A stretch of 64,000 bases of DNA, from positions 6,166,772 through 6,230,771 of the forward strand of contig BDGG01000002.1 in NCBI GenBank assembly GCA_001949185.1. The letters are read 5' to 3'. How positions within the stretch are numbered: position 1 is the first letter of the stretch; each line of letters opens with the position of its first letter. The position numbers were made by a program, and so were the translations under genes. The notes beneath the pieces were generated by a model. It was not told where the DNA came from. It worked only from the letters and a program-made list of their open reading frames with translations, and ran no database searches. This DNA is from Ramazzottius varieornatus. Taxonomy: Eukaryota > Tardigrada > Eutardigrada > Parachela > Ramazzottiidae. Shown in pieces: positions 11,556 to 23,900 of the stretch.

Positions 11556-14500
11556 GCGCAGGCACGCCAAGAAAGGTGGTGAGAAAGCGGCAAAGGAAAT
11601 GGATAATTAAGCCTCGGAGGTAAATGCATTCGCCGGTCCACCGACCGTCAAGAACGCTGAGTAAGCCCACTGAATCACAGATAGTTCTTTCGTTTTATTA
11701 CTCCTGTAAAAATGACCGATGATTCAATCTATGTGTTCGATGGCCATAGTCATACGGAAAATTCCGAAAGTACGGATCATTTATTCCTCAGTTTTCCCGA
11801 CTGAGCAATCGCGAGTCATCCCTCGATCGATACTGCGTGCAACTCGTTAGCATCGACAGCTATACTCCAGAGTCCCACGGAGATCTGCAGAGATAATTTT
11901 TGACTTGAACGTGCTTGTCAAGGAACTCTTCCTTCAGCCGGCGGAGAAGATGGAGAAGATCCAGGTCGCCGGAAAAGCATGTGCCCATAATAACCTCACC
12001 GGGCTGGCCGAACATTTTTTTCGATGTCACAAAAACAGCTTTTCAGTACAGAGTCGAATATGCTATTCACTGCATATCGACCGCAATAAAATTGCTTCAC
12101 GTCGAGAACCTTACCCCAATTTCTTGACGGATTGGAGGGACCCAGGCACATAAATACATCCCGCATTTTTATGATGCTAGATGGGTATCAGTTAGCATGT
12201 TAATCCACACAGTAACATCCATCCAAAGCAGAATAAAAAAGCGAAATCGGTTCCATCAACGTCGACCACAGAATGTCTTATCGCGCAGTTTCGCATATTG
12301 ACCAAGCGAGCGATTATGCGCCATCATGAACTCTTCACATCAAACTTCGACGCTAGCAAAAACACAAACAACGCCAACGTGCGTGCCAAGAAAGATAGCG
12401 TAAATTTGTATTGGTCACGTTTTGGAATTTCTCGCTAGACATCCAGCACAATATCTTCCAAGGGATGAATGAAGACGCATAACAAGTCTGTTTGCAGTGG
12501 CAGTCGTCGCGCAGTTGACATCAATCACGATGCCAGTTAAGGAACACATGAGTCTTCGATCTATTCCGCGTCCAGCCGACGATCGAAGTGAAACGCAATA
12601 ACATTAAGAGCAACAGTGAAGCTCAAACCCAAATTGAAAATGATCGGCCAAATCAACTCGATGAAGACGGACAAAGTCGGTACGGTTGAAAGAAGAGCCA
12701 GTAGATAAATATGGACATTATAATGTGCCCCACATATAGACGATCGACTGTCCAAGCGCGCTCTCTCTCTGCACACTATCCTCTACGTCCACTATGTGGG
12801 TAAAATTTCGTGAGATTTGTCTAAAGGCAAACACTCACAAGAGCATAGCCTCTTACAAGAACGTCGACATCTATGTGCTCACTTCACTTGCTGGCTAACC
12901 ACAGTACAAAATAGCTCAATATCGTTATACGGGTGGAGGCTGTCCACTATACAGCAGCATCGACCATCGACAAGTGCGGCTGAAGGATGCCTCCATGCTA
13001 TGTGCACTTTCAGTATCGAATTTTCTCACTGTGCATATATTAGATGGCTCGATTAGCTCTACTTGTATGACAGGTTTGAAAGACAAGACTCGAGGTCTAC
13101 CTTGATGAGCAAGTCTTCGGTAAAACGGATGTCCATTGTAAAAATAACTGAAGAACCTATGCAGGTCCACGAGTAAAAATGCAATGCGAATTTGTAATTA
13201 TGGCTTATGCGGAAATTAGTCGACCGTGGCACCGACGCGGAACTCACGAGTAGACGGTCTCCATGTTGACTTTTCAGATAACATTACAATTTTAGACACT
13301 TTGCCGCACTAAAATACTCCGTACTAACAATGTTGTCACTCTTCATTTCGAGTCGGTGGTGGAGCATTGCCGACACGCCTTACATCTGGTGACACAATCA
13401 TGCCGCGATCTCGTTGAAATGACAGGGTTTCCTCCTCTGAGTAACGTCGACAAAAGAAATTATTCCAAAAAATTAATTCCGCGACGAAAGTACTCGAGAA
13501 TGTTTCAGTTTCTCACGAACTCCGCCCTGCTTCTTCATTCTGCACAACATCGCGGATTTTTCTGGACCAGTATATGGTGTAAGAATGCGAAAACTTTCCC
13601 ACTCTGTACACATTCCTCTTTATCAACAGACAGAAAGCAACACCGCAATAAATGCCCACTTGTCTAACTAGTCGGCGGAATTCAACTCGGCCCACTTCCG
13701 ACTTTATGGATTTGAGGTAGTACACGATAGCGCACAATCGATAAATTCAAAGCGGCATATGTAGGCCGCTCAACGAACATTCATAACGAGACAAGCTCAC
13801 GGTGAAAAAATTTCCATAAATTTGAAGGGGTGCGATAATTAAAAAGCCCTATCCACTTTCCTTCAGAGCTCTTACTGGAATCATTTCCCGGTTGCACCAG
13901 ATCCGTTAAATTTATATGTGTTCGCAATAAACTGGAACCTCTCTTATGGTTAGGTTATCACCTATTTCGCTTTGAACATTACCTTTGGCTTGAGATTCGT
14001 AAAGCTGAAGGGTCTCCTTATCTTTCCGATGTGCCATTCCAGATAAGAAAGACCTAAAGCCGCTTGGTCATGTGGAACAAATCCAATCTGGCTGTTCCCG
14101 GCGGTGGATGCGTCAAGATGACGAAGCGTTGATCTGCAAAGGATAATCAGGCATTACAAATCAATAATAAATTAATCATGTTCGTCGGTGAAGACGAGAA
14201 ACATCACGATCCTTGTGAAACATTGTCAGCCTCTGTCACTCTGCCAACATCTATGATTACAAACAGTCAATACGTACTTGGAGGGTTGTTTGGTCTTCTA
14301 AGAGGCCGGACATATAAAAACATCAAATGTTTTGTCCCACATCACAGGCGTCGCAGGTGAGCTCGGTTCTGTCTGATGACGACTTGTGAACAAGAAAGTA
14401 GCTGCTGATGTTACGATGAACCCGCTGATGCTGAATAGTCCATCTGCGCGACATATCTGATAATTTCCATCCGCGAATCCGTGAAATCAGCTCTGGATCA

Positions 14501-15504
14501 AGCAGCGAACTCCGAAGTACCACGAAATAACAGCTGGGACTGGACGGCTTTCCAGAAATTGGAGGTCTGTATCAGCAGCGACAACGTTATCAAATTAAGA
14601 AAACTGGATTACATTGCACGGCATGGCCAATACCCGTGTGAGCATGTGACAGCTAGGCCAACTGCCGGACACTGGCCACTGAGTAAAGGGGTCCACTGGA
14701 TCACCCAGGGGTAAAACTAGAGGTAAAGGTGATCCGGACCAAACAAGGCTCGGTGTAAATCCTCGGGTGGAAATCCTTTGATCCCAAAACCTTTGCGACT
14801 TGATTTTCTCGCGTTCACAGAAATATTTTTGTATAGGTACTGTACGTAGAATCGAAAACTGATAGAGGGAATCGAAGGTACAGCGTAATCGATAAGTGAG
14901 TTTCTCGATCGCAGCTTTTAGTTCACCGCGCTTTGATAAGCCTTCTGAGCAAGATTAATCACTTCCCGGCTACATATGCTGATAACGCACTTTATGAACA
15001 GGTTCGTTGTAATCTCGGATTGCTACAAAATATGAGCATGGAAGTTCCCGTACAAAAACGGACGACTCTGCGATTAGTATTGACTGCTGGCAGCAACAAG
15101 TTTACAGATCGGTATCACACATCCGAGCTGGCTCAGACAACTCACGCGGAGACACCAACATCAATAAAGCGCTATATTTACTCTGCAAGGTCTTCCGACA
15201 AAGAACAGCATGGCGAAGAGCGTCAGCGTCACGAGTTCTTCGTGACGTTCAGTCTATTTCTGAAGCCCGGGGGCTCTATGTTTCCAGCGTGATTTCATCG
15301 AAACTGTGGGAATAGTATCACGAAGTTCCCCTCTATTTCAAGTTCGGAACAGTGTTCCGTATTATGCTGCTGCTGCAGTAGTTCTGGCCCGCATTCGGGG
15401 AGCTCAACATGGAACCGATGGTGGCTCAGAAACGTCAGTATTAGCTGTTGCACCAAAACACGTACCAAGTGGCGCCATCTATAGCATATAGCAAACACTG
15501 GTCA

Positions 15505-15530
15505 GTCGTCCCGATACGATACGGGACGAC
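15505..15530. repeat. Perfect 9-bp hairpin
   Basis: GTCGTCCCG at 15505-15513 pairs with CGGGACGAC at 15522-15530 around an 8-base loop, and a run of four T follows. It lies between genes. No RNA family is recognised. Confidence 0.6.
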
Positions 15531-15537
15531 TTTTGAT

Positions 15538-15593
15538 TGAACATGCATTTATGATAGGAGAATAATATTATGACTGAACATGCATTTATGATA
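15538..15593. repeat. 19-base direct repeat, two copies
   Basis: TGAACATGCATTTATGATA occurs at 15538-15556 and again, identical, at 15575-15593, with 18 bases between. It starts eight bases after the hairpin at 15505-15530. It could be a slippage duplication or the edge of a small insertion. Confidence 0.8.
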
Positions 15594-15799
15594 AGGGAAG
15601 ACGGTGAAACTCCTATAGTTCAGGTTAGGAAGAAGAAAAAACAGAATGCGCGTCGCTATTAAAGAAAGTGTTCGCTAATATTTTCAAAGCGATTTCGGTA
15701 TACTGAAAAAATCCGCTGCGTGAGTGTCGAACGGGACTGCATCGAAGTTTCAAGGAGAGACTGAGGCCAGGTAAGATAAACAGATCGGCGGCGAAAAGC

Positions 15800-16474
15800 T
15801 CAGCAAATATGCATCTCGTTGAAGTTCTCGCGGGTGCCGAAAACACCCCAGACGTTCACGACCCGCTTCTTCTCGACTTGCTGTGAAGTGCTGGGGATGG
15901 TTTCCTGCTTGGTGGGGGCAGCTGGCTTTGACGCAGGAGACTCAGGTCGCTGTTGGCGCTTCTCTGGAATGTTTTTCAGCGCTTTGGACGCCTTGGATAG
16001 GAGGACCAAGGGGTGCGCGTTGATGGGGCTGGCTGAGTGGAACTCGTGGACCTTCGCCTTGGACTCTGCTGGGCTAGAGTTCAGCTTTCGGGTCCGCAAA
16101 CTGCAAAAACAGGAACCGTCAGTTTGATGGTAGATACAATCGAGATTTATATCACCATGTTTGATTGAAATCACTCTTCGGCAGCGTGGACCTAAGAGCT
16201 TTTCGTTTCGTAACCAACAATGCTCAACCTATTTGCGTTTCTACATAACGGGCCCGGGAAAACCACACCACGTAAAGGAAGAAAGGGCAAAGTACCCCGG
16301 TTTAGCTCGTTGTCCACCGAACATGCATGATTGCATGATAGTGGTACTTTAAGCGAGTTCCAGATTGTGAAAAGATTGATGAACGTACCCAGAACTCCAC
16401 TTCGGGTTTGCTGGTGCCGCTGAGGTAAAGGACAGGAACTGGTGCGGCATGGATTCCACGGCGACTTGAGACAT
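15800..16474 (-). CDS. Unrecognised small protein, two exons
   Basis: Exons 16474-16389 and 16100-15800 join with phase 2 at a GTACGT donor and a TTTTTGCAG acceptor, giving 128 residues. I do not recognise a family. The start is the first ATG of a frame beginning MSQVAVES. The middle is basic and Ser/Pro/Ala/Lys-rich (KNIPEKRQQRPESPASKPAA), probably disordered, while the end, RVVNVWGVFGTRENFNEMHI, is less skewed in composition and looks like a short conserved motif. There is no signal peptide or membrane segment. The neighbours give no hint: a large gene-poor block lies on one side and ATRX, on the same strand, 1.5 kb away on the other. Confidence 0.5.
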
Positions 16475-17933
16475 TGTGACGAAGCTTAGGAATCACTCAA
16501 CAACAATGAAGAATGATGAAATTTTTGGGGAGTTGCGACGAGGGAGAAAATCAGGTTACACTGTAAACAAAGGACCACAGTTACTATCAGCTGCTAAATC
16601 CGTGTATGTTTTTAAACTACTCCAAGGAATTCCGTGATGTCACTCACATGGCGGTACAGACGGTAGAGTATACGTGAACACCGAAGAGGAATTCCCAGCA
16701 AACTTCGCGCTCAAGACTGTTTAGATGTAGAAGCCAAAACTTGGAGTCGGAGAAGGAGACGGCAACCGGTGAAAAAGATGAAATCCCCATGGACACGTTT
16801 AGGTATAACTGTAATGATATCAAGATTTTAATTACCGTACACGCAGGACGGGAAATTATGGGGCTAGTAAAAATTATGAGACCAGGCCTTTTCGCTACGG
16901 CGGTACGGACGCACGTACGTACGTCCCCGAATTATAGTAATACATTCGAATTTCCATTTTGCCGACTTTTCCGCCTGGTCTCACAAAATTTTTACTGCGT
17001 GTAGTGAATACAGCGAAAAACTGACAAAATGATGATTTGAATATTCTCAGTACGTAAAATCCTCAGCGGAAAACTTGATCGACGTACCTGGTGAACATAT
17101 CAACACGAATGAACCAACAAGCTATCAAAGTCCTGAAAAGCGAAAGCACGAGGGGTATTTAAGGAAGAAATTTCAGATTTCTCGCAGCACAGTGTGAAAC
17201 TTAACTATTACCGAAGGAAGCAACTTTCCAACTGAAACACTTTTGCAAGTATATGGGCTGGTTCAGCTCCTTTTATACCAGCGCCGGCAAGATGGCCTGT
17301 TCCGCCCCTCCCCGTGCGAAGAGTTTGGACACGCAAAGACCAGAACGATTACTATCATCGTTATCGGTGCTACTCATGTAACTGCCTCATGTAACGCACT
17401 TCAAACGCCAAGACTTGCGGAGACCGTCATTGTACTGCTATAATCCCATGGGTAAACCCCACCACGCTTTCTGTGCGTGAAGGTTAGCGTAACAAATAGC
17501 GAGAAGTCGGGATGTTCAGAGTCGAAAGAACCAGATTGCCGCAGATATGGTTCTTCGACGCGAAAACGATGTACAGCACGCTGTTGACGGTCATCTCGCC
17601 ATTTGCCCAGCGAATGTCGGGTATTCAGAGGTCTGGTATTGTTAAAGTGTCACTGTATTCTGTACTTTCGAAGTCAATTGAGATTCCAGACATTGTTGTC
17701 GAAACCGAAAGAAAAACAGAATCCTGGCGACCTTCAACCGGCAACCCAACTTCGATGACGAATTCCCACTTTTTCGTCTGGTTCGGCGCACGTTAGTCAT
17801 CGAGATTACAAAATACGTTTATTTTGAAGGGTATTGAGAGTGCTTTAAGGCATTTTCGTACAAAAAAACTAGATAAAAACGATGTCCCGAAGAAAGGAGA
17901 TAGTTCAAAGAAAATTTCGTTAGTATAATCCAA
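16475..17933. other. Intergenic stretch between the small orphan gene and ATRX
   Basis: No gene was recognised. It contains the inverted repeat at 16866-16996. It should hold the promoter of the small orphan gene and the 3' UTR of the ATRX gene. Confidence 0.4.
16866..16996. repeat. Short MITE-like element with inverted ends
   Basis: The left end (16866-16887), starting AGTAAAAATT and finishing GAGACCAGGC, is matched in reverse complement by 16973-16996, which differs mainly by a 2-base insertion. The interior contains a near-perfect palindrome at 16907-16926 centred on GTACGTAC. No coding sequence is present. The form suits a non-autonomous DNA transposon, but no clear target-site duplication was seen. 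Confidence 0.5.
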
Positions 17934-20900
17934 TTACTCTGAAGGAGAATCAGTCTTGTTATTCGCTACAGGTGAATCGTTATTCGAGCGATTTGCGGAA
18001 GCTTCACCTTGTTGTACTTGACGAACTCTTGCTTCTGCTTCCCGCACTCTTACGGCAGCTCGACGCTGAATCTCGAGATCGAGAGCTGCCGAAGTCGAGC
18101 TAAGTTCTGATTGTGCGAGAGCTTCACGTAGCTGTCTCTGACGAGCTTCTTGCATTAACTGCACCCTTTCTTTCGCTTGACGTGTCAGCTCCTGTTGAGC
18201 CGTCTCAACTGTATTCTGGCTACCTTCCACACCGGTAGACGGGTGGAGCAAGGCCCGTCGTCCCACTGCGTTCCCCGTGAAGCCTCTTGGTTGTGCAGCA
18301 GGTCTTTGATATGCCACTTCCGGTTGGTTCAGAACGTATGCTCTGTACGGAGGAGGAACCTATACATGAAACAAAATATTTAGTGATACTGTGCTGTGAA
18401 TGTCTGAACTGCAACCACATACCGGCATCCGTTGTTGAGGCGCCGGATTGCCCATCCGTACGGTAGGCATCTTTGGGGAAACGTAGATGGTGTTTGGTAG
18501 GTTCTGCTGGTTTGGAGCAGTGTTACGGTAAGTTGCGCCGGTGAAGTTGTTGACGGGAACCCATGGCGAGGAAGCGGCAACATCGCTCTTGTCCAGGCCG
18601 TACCGTCGATGAAGTTCATCGGCGGACTGGGGACCTTGTGGGCGTGGGTCAGTGTGGAAGCTGGGAATGACACCACGCTTTTGTTGCTGTCTCATGGCTT
18701 CTAACATTTGCTGATGCTGCTGTTGGTTGCGCTGTTGCTGTTGCTGTTGCTGCTGCTGGCGTTGCAGGTCTTGCGCAATGAATTTCCGGCGCATGTCGTT
18801 GATTATAGGACGAAGGATAAGCATGTCCTGACGAATCTTCTTCACTGTGTCTTGAATCCTTTCGACACGATTTAGGTTACGCGGCACCTGAAAACATTGG
18901 TAGGAGCAACCGTTAGCGTCAACATGTGGTTCGTCCTTCTTCATTTCGTTAGTTGGAAGGTCGGTTAAGGAAACGTACAGGATCTTCACCTCAGGTGGCG
19001 CATGATCTTATTGCCATTGGCTGGATGCATGGGCCACTCAAGAAACGTTTCGTTTCCGGCCTCCCGTTCAATCTTGTTGTAATTAATATTAAACTTATTT
19101 CATTCTAGCTTTTGATATAATCCACGTCCTAGAACTGACTACATTTCTGGATCGTACGTACATGTTTGAGATATCGCTGAATGAAGGTTTCCAGCGAGAC
19201 GAAGTCGTCCTTCTCGCACTTAAACTTAACACAGCGGTTCTTGTTAGCGTTGAAGGCATCGGCCACCTTGATCGGGTTGATAAGTCTTCCTTCGAATGGA
19301 TCACCCTTTTCCGCAGGGTTCGAGTCATCGGAGCCCCAACCGTACTTGAGCCAACCAGCCACCGCTTCTTCCGGTTCTAACGGTGCTTCATCGGCTTCCA
19401 GCAGCGAATCGTAGTCCTCCACGTTGACTATCAACCCAGAGTGCCGTTCCAGCAAGCGGATCATGGTAGTGTCTGTGGGAACTTTGGCCGGCATGAAGGG
19501 TTTCTTCGGGTCGAATGGTAACTCTTTGAACTCAAAAATGTCTTCTTGGTTCTTTCCGAAACGCTTGGCGTACTTTTCTTCCGTGACGCGACCAACCATC
19601 GTGTCTTTCTTCAGCTGAGTATCGCATATCTTACTTTCGGTGGTGCCCTGCAACAGCGAAAGGACAGCCGTGAAGCTAAAATTCATTCGGGATGAAAGCA
19701 GTAAACTTACGTAGGATACCAGGCGATACACGTAGACCGGCTTCGTTTGGCCATATCGGTATGCTCGGAATAAAGCCTGCTTGTCTGTAGTTGGATTCCA
19801 ACTTGGATCAACTAAGATCACTAAAGCAAAATTCGTACAGGTCGCAAAATCAGTGGAAACCATGTTGACGTGCACATCGGAAAAAGTGGAAGATTTTTTA
19901 CCGTACCTCGGTTTGCGCTGACTAGATTGATGCCCATTCCTGCCGCCTTGATCGACAACAAGAACACTGTGACCCTGGATGAAGAACAGTATAAGTAAGC
20001 ACGGTCCCTATTATATCGTCGGAGGGAGTAAGTAGCTTACTTTGGGTCGTTGTTAAACTTGTTGATCCATTCTTGCCTCTTGTCGATCCCCGTGCTACCA
20101 TCGAAAGACACGTAGTTCACATTAGGTCTGAACTCTATTCGTCGGCCATCGGGAGTTCTCAGATTTTCCTTATCGATGCTAACTAGCAGCTCTTCCAGGC
20201 ATCCTAGAATAGCGATGCGGTCGGAAAAGATGAGTCTGCAGTAAAAGAAAGGATCTTGGAAGATACAATGGGTAATAATACAGTGACACTGAAGCTGCTA
20301 ACGTATTGGTATGCAGTTTTAACTTACACTTTTTCCTTCAGTGCACAAGCATCCAGCAGGATTTCACGCACAATGGTGGCTTTTGATCCGAGGCTAGTTA
20401 TGAAGTTCGCCTCGGAGGGCAACAAGCCTTCAAACCACACGGCAAACTCCTTGTCAATTTCTTCATCAGTCTCACTTGATGAGTCGGACCTAAATAACAA
20501 CCATAAACATGGGTTCAGAAGCTCAACTACGTTCCCATAAAACCCGAACGTACCCTTCCTCCTTCGACAACTTGCTTATACTCGGAACTCCACCCATTAT
20601 CTGGAACCAAAAAGAAAGGAGCAAGCGTTGAAAACTACAGTATGGCTACTTGAGTACGGCAAGAAAAGCGGAAGGTCGGCAAACACCGTCGCGGTCCCCA
20701 CATTCACCTACGCACACCGAACCCTACGTATATCAAGGTATGGATGTATGGAGGTGGGTGCAGAACGAAGACAGGTTGCTTGTCGGCATTTCAGCCGTGA
20801 CGAGAGTTTGACTCACCTTCTTGCGTTCATTTTCTTGTTCTTTCTGCAAACACTGAGGATGAAAGGTGATCATTTGCGCAGTTGGAACCATCTGCCAGAG

Positions 20901-23900
20901 AAATCTCTTGTTCCCAGTCGTGGTAACCTTATTACGGTAGTGCTCGATAAGCGCCTTGTACAACGTCGCCTGCATGTCTGTAAGGCGCAAGGTAATGCGA
21001 TATTCGGTCTTGGGAGGAATGGTTTCGGTCAGGATGGAGACACCACGAATCTGCAGACACCCCGACAGCAGATGCCTTAGGATGCCACTGCGCTGTTTCA
21101 TCAATCTGACGTCAGATGGCGAGGACTCTTTCTTCGAACCTTCTTCGATCGGCAACTGGAACTGATTCTTAAACTCTTTAGAAGAGCCCAGCAGAGCCGG
21201 CTTGACAAAGTTCACCATGGTGTAATCTGAGATAGAAACTATTATCATTCAAACCCCCCAAATAATCCATCATTCGCTAAGTACTCACATTCGCCCAAGT
21301 TGTTCTGCAGAGGAGTTCCGGTCAGTGCGATTCGAGCTGTAATCATCAATTAGGTAACCACTGTTTCATTAGTTAGCGATAGATGGATACCGTAGTTCTC
21401 TTACCTGTAGTCGCAATTTGTGAGATACACAGAAACTGTTTTCCAACGCCGCTCTTCAGCGTGTGGGCTTCATCGCAGACCAGTATGTCGGGTCCTGAAT
21501 AATTACGGAATAGTTACGGTACGAATAAACAAAAGTGGCGGGTTCATGACAAGCTGCAAGGTTCTGTAGCGCTTACCAGGATCACGTAGGAGGGACAGCA
21601 AGGCTTTGTTCTTCCCTTTCTCCGCACGCGTGAGATAGCTCAAGTACAGGCTATATGACATGACCAGAACGCCACCCTTCTCTTTCCACTCTTGCGCTAC
21701 CGCAACTGGGCTGTACGCGGTGGAAGTTCCAGACTTCAGGACGTACGACTGCAGAAAAAGATTAATGTGTTTTTGATGGGAATTCTGCGGTCATTGTTCA
21801 GCTTACTTTGAACGAAGCGTCTTCCGGAATTCTTCTCATCCAGTCTTTCACTTCCGCATTCCAGTTCAAAACGACGGCTTTGGGACAGAGCACTAAGCAG
21901 GTCTTGACATTCAGTTCCAAAGACCCCAGAACTGCTTGCAAGAAGGCTAAGACCTACGAACAAGTATATTCAAATCCAACAGAAAGCCACGTGGAACGAG
22001 TCTTGGAATGCGATCATACTGTACACTGTACGCACAGCAGAAAAATTCCTACCTGTAGAGTTTTCCCAAGTCCCATGGAATGGGCCAGGATGCAACCTTG
22101 GTATTGTGCGTCCTGGATGTGCTCCACAGATTGTATCACACTTCGATACATGAAGCGCACCCCATCTTTCTGATGTGGTCGCAGTGCTTTCCATAACTGT
22201 GGATGGATTGCAACAGTGACCGGAATTGGCTCTTCGTCTGGCAGTTTCAAGACTGAGATATCCAAAATATTCTCGTCCAGACCCTAAAAGAGTAAACAGA
22301 AAACCGTGAACAAAGCTTGTCGTATTATCCCATTGAACCCCTGACATAGTCACACGGATCAAACCGAGCATAAGTAGATAGAGCAAACCCCTTACCTTTG
22401 CTTCACGCTCTCCTTCGAGTCTATCGACCCGTTCTCGCCTTTCTTCTTCCTGCAGGCAACTTTGAAGCGTGTAATAACTTCTCCGAAAGAAAACAACTGT
22501 AACTTACGTCCCTCTTCGCACGCCGACTTTCCGCACTAAGCTCATGATCCGCCCATACTTTACGCAATGTTCGATTCTGTGAAATTACAAAGCCAAAACT
22601 GATTACAGGGATGAAATTGCACGTAAAATGGTTTCTTACCGGAAGCCTAACAGGTTTCCGTGATTTATTTCCTTGCTTCTTCTTAATGGCATCCATGCGT
22701 CGCTTTCGCTCTTCGAAGATCAGTCCCCCTCCAGACTCAGACGAACTGTCGAGTGTGACGACGTCGAACTTTTTCTTCCTCGGTGGCTCAGTAGGCTCGG
22801 GAATTTCATCCGAGTCTGATTCTATCAATCGAGGACGCTTTTTGATGATGCTTCTGCGTTCTTTCTTGACCATCGGTCCCGACGGACTCGACGGTTCGGA
22901 AACCTCGAAGAATGGCTTGGTCCTCTTCGACACATTCTCATCGCGAGGCTTCAGCGCCTTTCGTTCCTTTTTCTTCGTCTCCTTCTTTCCACCGATCTCG
23001 CTGCTGTTCTCTCCATCCAATGTGATTTTCTCCGAGACTGCCTTCTCTTTCTTTCCTTCGTCCTTCTTTGCTCCGAAATTCAAGCCGAGAAGCTCGAGTT
23101 CTCGCCGTTCTGCTTCTAGTTCCTCGTCCGTCATCTTACAGTTGGCATTCAGCTGTTCACGGAAATTCAGCCCGCTGTTCTCGTTAGTCTCGTCCGCGTC
23201 AGCTTCACCGTTCTCCTCGCCGTGCAAGGATTCAGCATCGTCGGAAGAATGCTCATCGTCTGCTTCCGATGCCGAAGTGGAGGAAAACTCACTCTTGGAC
23301 TCTTCTTCGCCTTCCTCCGGTCCACCAGACTTGCGAGATCGCTTCTTCTCGTTCTTCTCAGCCGCCTTCTCGGCATCTAAGAGCTTGAAAAATTCGTCGA
23401 AACTTTCGTCTAGAGAAATGAAACCACCGCTGAACTATCAGCATACTTAGTGTGATGAAAAGCGAGCTCTCTTCTGACAACATAACAGTAGGAAATTGGC
23501 GATGAGAAGCTTTTCTGACAATACTTACTGCTTTCGTCCAGAGACCAGCTATCTCCACCCAAGTCTGTAACACCAAAACAAGTGCCTGTTACTAGTCCAC
23601 CAATAAAACAAAAAGTGTGATCATCTAAACAGTACCATACCGCGTTCGACTTTGAAGTCAGCGGGCAGCGGAGACAGGCTGCGATGTTCTTCATTACTGT
23701 CGCCCGACTGGCTTGAAGGTCGCCTGTACCTAACAGACCTCAGGTCGCCCGGATCGCCCTGTCGCAGAGAAAAAAGTGAAAACACTTTTCCACTCAGCAA
23801 AGTTGGTCTCAGATGGTACCTCGCTATCCGTCGCGCTAATTTCGTTCAAAAGAAGCTTCATTTCCTCGTCCTGAACAAAAACTCATTGTGAGCATAACAC

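Larger units (their letters stand above)
10446..15799. other. Gene-poor block upstream of srGAP
   Basis: More than 5 kb in which no conserved protein was recognised on either strand. It should hold the srGAP promoter and 5' exon(s). The open frames present, for example 14933-15292 (+) and 12561-12776 (-), have no splice-linked neighbours and no family motifs. The right end contains a short hairpin and a spaced direct repeat, listed separately. Confidence 0.4.

Noticed and set aside
12561-12776. Minus-strand frame with a run of hydrophobic residues
   Set aside because: Isolated 71-codon frame without signal, acceptor or donor; most likely chance.
14933-15292. 119-codon plus-strand open frame in the gene-poor block
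   Set aside because: Low-information composition, no start context, no neighbours and no recognisable motif.
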